Virus record (IMG/VR): IMGVR_UViG_3300025879_001397
Location: 1 to 48,205 of that record
DNA: 48,205 nucleotides
DNA from: a virus
Strand: one strand, 5' to 3'
The notes under the pieces: model-generated
What the model was told of the DNA's origin: nothing
What the model saw: the letters and a program-made list of their open reading frames with translations, nothing else
Databases searched by the model: none
Part shown: in pieces, positions 21,442 through 29,218 of the stretch
Layout: each line of letters opens with the position of its first letter
Position numbering within the stretch: position 1 is the first letter of the stretch
Translations under genes and position numbers: made by a program

Positions 21442-22008
21442 TTAATATTCATATTCTTTTTTGGGTCCTGTCAAATTCCCATTTATAAGGAATGAACAAT
21501 TGAAACACAACATTCTGAGGTTATCATATTTGTGATTTTTTCTATCACCATCTAAGAAATCCAATACCAATGGAACTCGGAAATCGGTTACCCTTCTTTC
21601 TTCAAATCCACAATTATTACACTTCTCCAACATATACCCATTGTTCAATAATCTCTTCTTTAGCTTCCACACCGGATACTCAGGGTGTTTACCAGCTAAG
21701 ATATCATCTAAACCATGAGCTAATGTATTTGGGTTTGTTCCTTTTCTGATTCCAATACCATGTGGGTTTTTCAAATCATCAAATATACCATACTCCTTAG
21801 CGTACTTCTTATAAGTGTTGTATGATACTCCCAACATCCTTGCAGCCTCAGCAGCAGAACGTGCTTTTTGTTGTACATCCTTTATCTCAGATTCCATCAA
21901 TGGTCTAGCACCCAATCCCCTTTTAGTTCTATTTTTAGGGGCTTGTGATAAATCAGTTGTTGGGTCATATTGGGGAAATAAAGATTCCCCATTTGTAACA
22001 TCTTCCAT
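21442..22008 (-). CDS. HNH-fold protein with HTH; catalytic His apparently lost
   Basis: 188 aa. A helix-turn-helix (AAEAARMLGVSYNTYKKYA, about 52-70) precedes a zinc-knuckle domain with CNNCG (130-134) and CFNC (168-171). The core is LVLDFLDGDRKNHKYDNLRM, the HNH scaffold, but the catalytic His-His of the usual LHHIDGD is LDFLDGD and the final NCH is NCS. A DNA-binding, probably non-cutting HNH relative is the best reading. It may act as a regulator. Confidence 0.75.
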   Translation of the reverse strand: MEDVTNGESLFPQYDPTTDLSQAPKNRTKRGLGARPLMESEIKDVQQKARSAAEAARMLGVSYNTYKKYAKEYGIFDDLKNPHGIGIRKGTNPNTLAHGLDDILAGKHPEYPVWKLKKRLLNNGYMLEKCNNCGFEERRVTDFRVPLVLDFLDGDRKNHKYDNLRMLCFNCSFLINGNLTGPKKEYEY

Positions 22009-22044
22009 TTTTATATACTATTTAGGTTTTTTACTATTTGTATA

Positions 22045-22078
22045 TAAATATAGATTAATCCTTTTTTTCTACACCAAA
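22045..22078 (-). promoter_or_regulatory. Possible weak promoter (HNH-fold gene)
   Basis: Minus strand: TTTG (22078-22075), 22 bp, TATATTTA (22052-22045). Spacing and the last base depart from the consensus, and the -33 box falls inside the DUF2061 gene. Kept at low confidence. Confidence 0.3.
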
Positions 22079-22267
22079 CTTAGAAAGTTTGTACCAAGCT
22101 CTTTCGTGAAAGAAATAAAGTATCATTTTAGTAAATACCTCAACTCCACCAATGGTTAATCCCATTTCCCAACTTCCAGTTATTAGAGCTGATAGGAGCA
22201 TCGTATCCAATGTTCCTATCACTCTCCAACTTATGGTTTTTAAAAGGTGTCTTTTATAACTTACCAT
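22055..22267 (-). CDS. DUF2061 family membrane protein
   Basis: 70 aa. The pattern KRHLLKTISWRVIGTLDTML, a second hydrophobic span with GVEVFTKMILYFFHERAW, is the DUF2061 signature. In bacteria, including flavobacteria, DUF2061 genes often lie beside cysC/cysD/cysN sulfate-activation genes. Here it lies in a unit with a CysC-like gene, overlapping the nucleotidyltransferase gene by 14 nt. Molecular role unknown. Confidence 0.85.
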   Translation of the reverse strand: MVSYKRHLLKTISWRVIGTLDTMLLSALITGSWEMGLTIGGVEVFTKMILYFFHERAWYKLSKFGVEKKD

Positions 22268-22655
22268 CTTTTTTCATTTGCTCTCTGATTGAGGTTGCTG
22301 AGATATCACCTATTTCCTTTGGTGGTACGTGCTCTATAATATCGTACCCCACTCCTCTACCATAGTTGATAGATTCTATATCTGGAATAATGGTTGGTAA
22401 TACTTTACCCTCTTCAATGAGTTCTTTTAACTCACCTTCTTTCACCATTTCCAAAATTTGTTCTGCTGTCCAAGGATTCTTTTCATCTGGTTCTACATCT
22501 CTGATACCTAACCATACGTTGTATCCTTCTTTAAGTCTTTCATTGATTAACCATAGATGTCCCTTATGTAGCGGCTGCCATCTACCTGCAAAAAATGAAT
22601 ACTTCTTCTCCGTAGAGGAACTCTCTTTATCTGCTCGTGCTTTTATGTTTGCCAT
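22254..22655 (-). CDS. Small HxGH nucleotidyltransferase
   Basis: 133 aa. FFAGRWQPLHKGH (21-33) carries the HxGH motif, and ISATSIREQ (118-126) the second ISxTxxR motif, of the cytidylyl/adenylyltransferase superfamily. Length and motifs fit NadM/RibL-like nucleotidyltransferases. The segment DIESINYGRGVGYDIIEH is conserved-looking but unassigned. ATP sulfurylase of the Sat type shares this fold but is about three times larger, so a sulfate-activating role is speculation based on its place between a CysC-like and a DUF2061 gene. Confidence 0.82.
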   Translation of the reverse strand: MANIKARADKESSSTEKKYSFFAGRWQPLHKGHLWLINERLKEGYNVWLGIRDVEPDEKNPWTAEQILEMVKEGELKELIEEGKVLPTIIPDIESINYGRGVGYDIIEHVPPKEIGDISATSIREQMKKDGKL

Positions 22656-22672
22656 TGATTTAATTTAGCGGT

Positions 22673-23158
22673 TTATAACTTGTTTTCTTTTTTTAAATGA
22701 TTTACGATTTTGGTGAACGATTGTTCAGGTGTATCTTTAGTTGTATCCACATCAAAGAAATTCTTTTGAGGTGCTACATAATCTTCCGAATGGAAGTGGT
22801 CTCTTTCTCTTGGTTCAGAACAGTGTACATAGAACTCAGAAAAATCATCTAAACCAATTCTTTCTTTGAATTCTTCTCTTAACCATTCATAAGGTGCTAC
22901 TAATGATACGACTACATCACATCCTTTATTGTAAAGATACTCAGCTATTAAATGAGCGTTTCGGATGTTGTTGATTCTTCCCTGTTCGGAATAATCTTTA
23001 TTTACAGTAAGTGCTCTTAAATCATCACCATCGATGTGAAACACTTCCTTTCTCCAATTTCGTTTTTCGGATTGGAGTAGTTCTACTAACTTTTTACCTA
23101 ATACAGTTTTTCCGTGAGCCGGTTGGCCTGTAAACCAATAAATTTTACCATTTACCAT
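22673..23158 (-). CDS. cysC: Adenylylsulfate kinase-like (CysC family) P-loop kinase
   Basis: 161 aa. Walker A GQPAHGKT (11-18), HIDGDDLRAL (41-50) and SEQGRINNIRNAH (57-69) match CysC in order; the usual GLSGSGKST and FSxxDRxEN are changed. The later VHCSEPRERD is in the place of the CysC VxxPLxxCexRD motif. CysC phosphorylates APS to PAPS, the sulfate donor. Motif changes could mean a related substrate, for example a nucleotide. It heads a unit with the HxGH nucleotidyltransferase and DUF2061. Confidence 0.8.
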   Translation of the reverse strand: MVNGKIYWFTGQPAHGKTVLGKKLVELLQSEKRNWRKEVFHIDGDDLRALTVNKDYSEQGRINNIRNAHLIAEYLYNKGCDVVVSLVAPYEWLREEFKERIGLDDFSEFYVHCSEPRERDHFHSEDYVAPQKNFFDVDTTKDTPEQSFTKIVNHLKKENKL

Positions 23159-23177
23159 AACTTGAGTTTAATTGATA

Positions 23178-23209
23178 CAAATATACAAAAAAAGTTTGGA
23201 TTTACCAAA
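23178..23209 (-). promoter_or_regulatory. Promoter overlapping a terminator hairpin (cysC unit)
   Basis: Minus strand: TTTG (23209-23206), 20 bp, TATATTTG (23185-23178). The -33 box is inside the hairpin arm. Confidence 0.85.
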
Positions 23210-23214
23210 CTTTT
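23190..23214 (-). terminator. Intrinsic terminator fused to the next promoter
   Basis: Perfect 10-bp stem AAAAGTTTGG / CCAAACTTTT with a 5-nt loop and a following T tract on the minus strand. Ends the virion-related unit (kinase gene stops at 23244). Confidence 0.78.
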
Positions 23215-23243
23215 CTTGCATTTATTTTTAATTTGAGTAGATA

Positions 23244-24455
23244 TTAGTTAATAGCATATTTAGCTTCATTATCATCCCAATCTTTTTTAGACATATAACC
23301 AAATGATTCAACACCTTTAATGGTTAACATCCTATCCGTATTTTTGTTTTTAAACATATCTGCACCACGTTTTGATGCATGTACTTTTATTAATTTTTTA
23401 CCCCTTCTAGTATCAACGTAACTAACATACTCATTGTTAGATTCATCTACCGATTCTTTCATATTTGAGGTAATTGATTCAGGTGCGTTATCTTTAACCC
23501 ATCCAAACAATTTATCTTTCCAAATTTTTTCTGGGAAAATACCACCCTTAGCTTTCTTAACAGGTAGTGAAAGGAAACCCTTTACTTTACCTTTAATCGT
23601 TCTACCCTCATCATCAGTATAGAATACAGTATTCTCAGGGTTGTTTAGAATAACATCTACTCTACCATTCATTCCTTTTGGAAGTGCTTTAGTTATCAAT
23701 CCCCATATTGTGTTAGAAGCACCTTCATGTGTTTTTAAAAGGATATCTTCAGGTACCATCCTAGCTCTACTCTTATTATTTACCATTGCGGTAACGTAGT
23801 TAGTAAGAACCCAAGTTAAGTGAATGTTTTCAGCTTTATATCCAGCGTTCTTTAACATAGGAAGTACTTTAGTAATATCAGTTACATCCTTTGCCGTAAT
23901 ATCAAATAAGATATTTGGAAGTGTTTCTGGGTTATCTTTACCAGTTAATAAGTTAGCCAATGAATTATCTTTGATACCCATTGCTTTAACTAAGATATGA
24001 AGAGCGTATACGTGGTTTGGGTTCTTTAGATTTAAATTTTGTAATTTATACCCATCACTTTCAATTTTGTTTATCAAATCTAAATCCTTTGGTTTGATAT
24101 TTTTACCATATTTTTTAATGATAGTTTTAATATCCAATTTACCCAGCCTATTTAGTACCTGAAGTTGTTTCTTCATTTCATCCACATCTCTAATTTTAAA
24201 AGATGCCGAATCTACAAAGTTTTTTATAGCGAATCCTTTACCACTACCAGCTCCACCAGCCATAAAAACGATTTGACCATATGGTTTACGATTACCATAG
24301 GTAATCAACTTTTCATTTAATATCTCTTCTGTTATTTCTTCGAAAATCATAATTTCATTTTTTCTCTTTTTCTTTCCTGCACAATGTGCCTTTTGACTAA
24401 ATCCTTTTGGGTTAGAACAATCTATTGATTTCTTATATTTCTTACTCCAAGTCAT
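23244..24455 (-). CDS. P-loop kinase with SIDCSNPKGFSQKAHC-type N-terminus
   Basis: 403 aa. Residues 1-33 hold a DCSNPKGFSQKAHCAGKKK motif known as a stand-alone tail in other phage proteins. A helix ending ILNE (45-48) resembles a capsid-targeting leader. The kinase core follows with Walker A GGAGSGKG (67-74), RDVDEMKK and later LLTGKDNPETLPNILFDITAKD, as in zeta-toxin/AAA_33 kinases. The C-terminal 70 residues (YVSYVDTRRGKKL...) form a separate module. It is the last gene of the structural block. Possibly packaged in the head (inference). Confidence 0.75.
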   Translation of the reverse strand: MTWSKKYKKSIDCSNPKGFSQKAHCAGKKKRKNEIMIFEEITEEILNEKLITYGNRKPYGQIVFMAGGAGSGKGFAIKNFVDSASFKIRDVDEMKKQLQVLNRLGKLDIKTIIKKYGKNIKPKDLDLINKIESDGYKLQNLNLKNPNHVYALHILVKAMGIKDNSLANLLTGKDNPETLPNILFDITAKDVTDITKVLPMLKNAGYKAENIHLTWVLTNYVTAMVNNKSRARMVPEDILLKTHEGASNTIWGLITKALPKGMNGRVDVILNNPENTVFYTDDEGRTIKGKVKGFLSLPVKKAKGGIFPEKIWKDKLFGWVKDNAPESITSNMKESVDESNNEYVSYVDTRRGKKLIKVHASKRGADMFKNKNTDRMLTIKGVESFGYMSKKDWDDNEAKYAIN

Positions 24456-24490
24456 ATTCTATAAATATATATTCAAAACCTTAAAAGTTG

Positions 24491-26089
24491 TTATTTTGTG
24501 GTGATTTTTACACCACCTTGGAAGAATCCATTTGGTACATTCTGAATTGTTGTTGGTTTATCATTTGTATTTTTATTAAACAATACATTTGGTGTACCAC
24601 CCAATAAGCTTCTTCTATCAGTCCAATCATCTGCATTTGATGATGTGTAAATAGCATCACCAGATAAACTTTCTAAGGATGCCTTTATAACCTCAGGCTT
24701 AGAACCAGGATTTTGTTGTAATAACAAAGCAGCCATACCAGCAACTTGAGGAGCTGCCATAGATGTTCCACCAATATTACATTGACGATATGCATTATCA
24801 AAGTTATAAGGTGCATCGGCAAACTTATTTGTATTTGAAGTACAACTCATAATATTGGTTCCAGCAGCATAGATATCAACACCAGGTCCACATTCCGATG
24901 ATTGAACTTTTTGGTCTTTTGTTGCTGAGTTAGCAGTTGAATCTATATTACCAACCATTATTGCTCTATCTGAATATGGGGATGACCCTCTATGATAATA
25001 ACGAGTACCAACATTAGTTACAACAAAATTATCATAATCATCACCACCAGGTATATCTATTTTATTACCTCTATTACCAGCGGCAATAGTTACTACAATA
25101 CCAGCATCAATCAATTCCTCTACATCAGTATCAACCGATGCTATTCTTGTATTGGATACGAAATTTCTACCAGCGTTTGCACCACTATTATATACTAAAC
25201 CATAATTAGATTCTCTATAAGATGAACTACTGGTTGTATTTGAATCTGTATAGGATGTTCCTCTATAAGTTAATGAAGTTACAGAATCAAAATAAGTTCC
25301 ATATCCCCAACTCATATTTACCACAGTTGGTCTTTTATATCCAGTATCAGATTGAATTGGTTTATTGTTGTGCCAACCCTTAATGACATCAAATGCATCG
25401 GATATAGAAATACCAGTACCACTATCACTACTACCTTCCAATCCATTTACTTTTACGAAGTAAACAGCAGCACCTTTAGCTACTCCATGATTCAAGCCAG
25501 CAGCGATGCCAGCTACGTGAGTCCCATGCCCATCTAAATCTCTATTGTGATTTGCATCTTGAGTTCCACTTACCCCACTTAAATTGTACCAATCAATTGT
25601 TAGTGCTCTCTCAACACCATCAGTTCCTTTAAATTCAGGGTGGTCAAACTGTAATCCACTATCTTGAATTACAATATCCACACCACTACCATCTAAATTA
25701 TAAGTATAATCTTCGGATGTAGATGTACTACTACCATAGTTGTTAGTTTTGGATTTATGTCTTATCAATCCCCAATTTAAAAATGCACCACTATCAGATG
25801 TGGTTTTAGTAAAATTTCCAGTTTGAGTTACTCTTGGTTCGATGAAAATATCATCTCTAAATTCAGGTGGTATTTCAACAGCCATAACTCTTTCATCTTG
25901 TCTTATTAGTTCAACCTCTTCTTCTGAAAGAGTGTACCAAGTTTGACGTGGCGAGTTTGGTCTAAGATTTGGAGAATCAACTCTACGATTAGGGATATAT
26001 AGTTTACCCCCATCGTTTTCGTTTTCCATATCATCCCAAAAAGATTGATAATTTACACCTTTGTGTAATATAACGTTGTATGTTTCCAT
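24491..26089 (-). CDS. Subtilisin-like serine protease (S8), virion-associated
   Basis: 532 aa. The S8 triad is in place: Asp143 (IVIQDSG), His188 (DGHGTHVAG) and Ser443 (GGTSMAAPQVAG), with the oxyanion Asn339 (AAGN). About 130 N-terminal residues precede the catalytic domain; they may be a propeptide or virion-attachment part. No signal peptide. It stands 9 nt after the long fibre gene, so it is probably carried on the particle and used to cut fibre precursors or host surface proteins (inference). Confidence 0.92.
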   Translation of the reverse strand: METYNVILHKGVNYQSFWDDMENENDGGKLYIPNRRVDSPNLRPNSPRQTWYTLSEEEVELIRQDERVMAVEIPPEFRDDIFIEPRVTQTGNFTKTTSDSGAFLNWGLIRHKSKTNNYGSSTSTSEDYTYNLDGSGVDIVIQDSGLQFDHPEFKGTDGVERALTIDWYNLSGVSGTQDANHNRDLDGHGTHVAGIAAGLNHGVAKGAAVYFVKVNGLEGSSDSGTGISISDAFDVIKGWHNNKPIQSDTGYKRPTVVNMSWGYGTYFDSVTSLTYRGTSYTDSNTTSSSSYRESNYGLVYNSGANAGRNFVSNTRIASVDTDVEELIDAGIVVTIAAGNRGNKIDIPGGDDYDNFVVTNVGTRYYHRGSSPYSDRAIMVGNIDSTANSATKDQKVQSSECGPGVDIYAAGTNIMSCTSNTNKFADAPYNFDNAYRQCNIGGTSMAAPQVAGMAALLLQQNPGSKPEVIKASLESLSGDAIYTSSNADDWTDRRSLLGGTPNVLFNKNTNDKPTTIQNVPNGFFQGGVKITTK

Positions 26090-26098
26090 TTAGTTTTA

Positions 26099-28750
26099 TT
26101 AATATAGTGCGTTCCATTGGTTACCATCCCAAAAGTATGGTTTAATTGTATTCCCACTACCACTTGATATAATACTACCACTCTGAGGATTTGTTGGAGT
26201 TGTTGTTCTTGGTGTAAGTTGAAGAATATCATCTATTTTTACACCTAATTCGTTACTTGAACTCAACAATAACTCACCTTCAGTTCTAAACTCCATTGCA
26301 ACAGATTCAATATTGGTAGTTGTTGTAGTAATCGTATGAGTATTGATTGTACCACCAACAGTTAAATTATCATCTAACGATATGGAACCAGTACCAATTA
26401 CTGAACCAGTACCAATAGTTATTGTACCCGTTGTAGTAATATCTTCAGTTGTAATTAAAGATTCTACTGTTGCAAAATCAATATTACCAGCACCATCGGT
26501 TTTTAAAACTTGATTTGCAGATGTACCATCCGAAGTTGGGAATTGGATAGCGTTATTAAGTATAAGAGTATCACCTTCCAATCTACCAAATGAACCAGTT
26601 GAATCAGCATTACCGGATAAAGCACCAGTATAAGTAATATTCGAAACAACTATATCATCAACTGTAAGCGTATTGGTTGCATCATTGAATGTTAAATCAG
26701 CTGAACTGGTTATATCACCAGTTGAACCGGCTATTAATACGTGTCCATTAAGTGTTGTGGCTGGTGTTATTTGTGCCGATGAAGATACAATACCAGCTCC
26801 CAATGTTTCTATCTGACCTGATGATGATATGATACCAACAGGAACATTAGTCAAAGTAGAATAATCACCACCACTATCAGCTCCACCAGTCAATGATACC
26901 CAACTACCACTTTTATATCCTAAGAAATCATGCGAATCTAAGTTATATAATATATCACCATTTGAAACCGAAAAAGATGCAGTTACATCATTATCAAACG
27001 GAGTCAACCTAAATGGTGAATCGGTAATCACAACAGCGTTAGATGCTGATAGGTTTAAGTTGTTATTTGAATATATAGTTGGTGTACCAGATGTACCAAC
27101 TGATATTGATTCTGCTGTTATAGCACCAGATGCAGATATTGTACTATTGAATATAGCAGGAGGTCCTACTATGAAATTACCCGTACCATCTTCAATTGAT
27201 GCTGAGAATGAACCAGATGCTATCTTTTGTCCATCAACCCCACCTTCGATTGCCGAACCAGGTATATTGAATAATCCTGCTCCACTACCACTAATAAGTG
27301 AACCACTTTGGATTACTATATTCCCATTTGCTAATATACTACCAGTTGGTGTGTTGATTGTAATACCAACTACACTATTGGCAGTTATCGAATTATCACC
27401 ATCCGATAGTGATGATGCCTCAGTTGCAACAGTACCAATAATTGCGGATGATGGTATCCCAAATAATTGAGCACCACTACCACTAAATGCACCATTAGTT
27501 AGTAAAACACTACCAGTTACTTGAACATCTCTAAATTTCTGAGTTGCAGTGAAATCATTCTCATCTACAAGATTCACACCTTGAATAGCATCTATATTAG
27601 TTTGTAATGCCGAAGCTGATGCATCTAATGCACCTTGTAATACAAAAGTTAAATCACTTATTTGTTGTGAAGATGATATGATGTTAGTACCACTTACACT
27701 AAACCCACCACCTCCAGCTGAACCTGAAAGGACTTGTAGTTGATTTAAATAAGGTAACACTAATGAATTTGCATAATACCTATTGGTTGAACCCTCACTA
27801 ATATCATCGGTAGTTAGAGTTGATAAGTCTATCTGAGAACCATCTATTTGTGCAGATGATGATACTATACCCGTTGGTTTGTTGCTAAGAGTATTCCAAT
27901 CGGCTGCTCCACCACCAGCGTTATCCAATCTAGTTGCAAATGAACCAGAATCAGTTTCATAATCAGATAAACTAACAAAGTTACCAATATCATTTGTAGT
28001 CAACAAATTACCACCATCAGCACCACCAATGGCTAAATCTATTGTATCATTAAATGCATTACCAACGCCAGTAAATGTAAGAGTAGAATTGGATAATGTT
28101 ATATTTGAGATATAATCAGTTCCACCTCCACTACCACCTCCCGCAGCGTTTAACGCATATGAGGAAGTAACAGCGTATGATGCTGATAAAACGGTCATTG
28201 ATGATGTAACACTACTACCTATGAATCCCAACTCAGTAATTTGCTGTGAACCAGATACAGTTCCCGATGGAATTGATACACCACCACCACCACCGGCTCC
28301 GAACCCTGCAGCTGCAACCGATGCGGATACATCCGAATCGAAGTTGGTTATAGTTGATGAACTGATTGAACCACTTAATACATCACTACCACCCAATGCG
28401 GATAATACTGCAGTATTTAAGTTTTGTATTTGAGTAGCTTCGACTTGTTGAGATGAAGTTATCATACCCAAATCAATAACGTGCTCAGTTACTCTAGCAT
28501 TAGTATAATATAGATTTGAGGGATTTTCAGAAATATCACTCGTATCTAATGCGTTAATTGTAGAGTTTACCGTTGATATCTGAGATGTTAATTCAGCATC
28601 AGTTGCTAAATCATCTGTAAGATATGATTGTAATGATGTTAATGTTGTTTTTTGTGTTGTTCCACCATCTACAACGGGAAAAATCGTAGCATCTCTAAGA
28701 GAGCCCGATGTTAGTTCCGTTAGTTCCGATATTTTTACGTTATCTGCCAT
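26099..28750 (-). CDS. Tail fibre / adhesin-like structural protein with repeats
   Basis: 883 aa. It starts MADNVKISELTELTSGSLRD, a virion-attachment type N-terminus common in phage fibre proteins. The body is Ser/Thr/Gly/Asn-rich with repeated 'ISSSxQI' units (VSGSQQI, IVSSSAQI, IISSSQQI, IISSSGQI) spaced irregularly, and Gly-rich breaks such as AGGGGGVSI. C-terminal beta-type segments end in YFWDGNQWNALY. This is a long fibre with a beta-structured shaft and likely sets host range. The same composition makes antisense open frames common here. Confidence 0.82.
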   Translation of the reverse strand: MADNVKISELTELTSGSLRDATIFPVVDGGTTQKTTLTSLQSYLTDDLATDAELTSQISTVNSTINALDTSDISENPSNLYYTNARVTEHVIDLGMITSSQQVEATQIQNLNTAVLSALGGSDVLSGSISSSTITNFDSDVSASVAAAGFGAGGGGGVSIPSGTVSGSQQITELGFIGSSVTSSMTVLSASYAVTSSYALNAAGGGSGGGTDYISNITLSNSTLTFTGVGNAFNDTIDLAIGGADGGNLLTTNDIGNFVSLSDYETDSGSFATRLDNAGGGAADWNTLSNKPTGIVSSSAQIDGSQIDLSTLTTDDISEGSTNRYYANSLVLPYLNQLQVLSGSAGGGGFSVSGTNIISSSQQISDLTFVLQGALDASASALQTNIDAIQGVNLVDENDFTATQKFRDVQVTGSVLLTNGAFSGSGAQLFGIPSSAIIGTVATEASSLSDGDNSITANSVVGITINTPTGSILANGNIVIQSGSLISGSGAGLFNIPGSAIEGGVDGQKIASGSFSASIEDGTGNFIVGPPAIFNSTISASGAITAESISVGTSGTPTIYSNNNLNLSASNAVVITDSPFRLTPFDNDVTASFSVSNGDILYNLDSHDFLGYKSGSWVSLTGGADSGGDYSTLTNVPVGIISSSGQIETLGAGIVSSSAQITPATTLNGHVLIAGSTGDITSSADLTFNDATNTLTVDDIVVSNITYTGALSGNADSTGSFGRLEGDTLILNNAIQFPTSDGTSANQVLKTDGAGNIDFATVESLITTEDITTTGTITIGTGSVIGTGSISLDDNLTVGGTINTHTITTTTTNIESVAMEFRTEGELLLSSSNELGVKIDDILQLTPRTTTPTNPQSGSIISSGSGNTIKPYFWDGNQWNALY

Positions 28751-28803
28751 ATCTTACCAATGTTCTTATCTTTGTTTCTTTTATTCTTTCTTTATATAAC
28801 GTA

Positions 28804-29217
28804 TTACAATCTACCCCACTCCGAAATACTTTCTTTGAGTGGTTTCATACCACCCTTAACTCTGAGTGTATTCAATTGTTTAATTACCTCTTTTTGTTTT
28901 TGAGAGTTCGGTATTGTTTTCAAAGCTTGAGTCATTAACTTATACATCTCAGCTTTCTCAGATGATGATAATGATTCGTTCATCTCTCTAGCATACATCT
29001 TCATCTTAACATCCATATCAACAAACCTCACTTTGATGTTTTGTTGTTTGTAGAAACGATTAAGTGTTCTTACCAAATCACTAATTACCGATTTTACCTT
29101 CTCTTTATCATTCTTATCCGTAACCCAAAAGAACTCTTGTGGAAAGAGTTCTCTAACGATGTTTGCAATCGATATGGTTAGGGATGATTCGTTTAATATA
29201 TCAGTTAGCTTAATCAT
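28804..29217 (-). CDS. Hypothetical protein with (L/I)xNE leader, 137 aa
   Basis: Start chosen at 29217 (MIKLTDILNESSL) because it sits 1 nt after the upstream stop. The N-terminus, a short amphipathic helix ending ILNE followed by S, has the form of a T4 capsid-targeting sequence cut after Glu. An internal REMNESLSSSE and a C-terminal KESISEWGRL repeat the pattern. The rest is basic helices (KEKVKSVISDLVRTLNRFYK). Confidence 0.7.
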   Translation of the reverse strand: MIKLTDILNESSLTISIANIVRELFPQEFFWVTDKNDKEKVKSVISDLVRTLNRFYKQQNIKVRFVDMDVKMKMYAREMNESLSSSEKAEMYKLMTQALKTIPNSQKQKEVIKQLNTLRVKGGMKPLKESISEWGRL

Positions 29218-29218
29218 A

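Noticed and set aside
27060-27470. Plus-strand open frame of 136 codons inside the fibre gene
   Set aside because: It is antisense to an intact 883-aa gene with low-complexity repeats, has no promoter and shows Pro/Ile-rich filler composition. Such shadows are expected here.
26099-28750. Diversity-generating retroelement acting on the fibre
   Set aside because: No reverse transcriptase and no template/variable repeat pair was found near the fibre 3' end.
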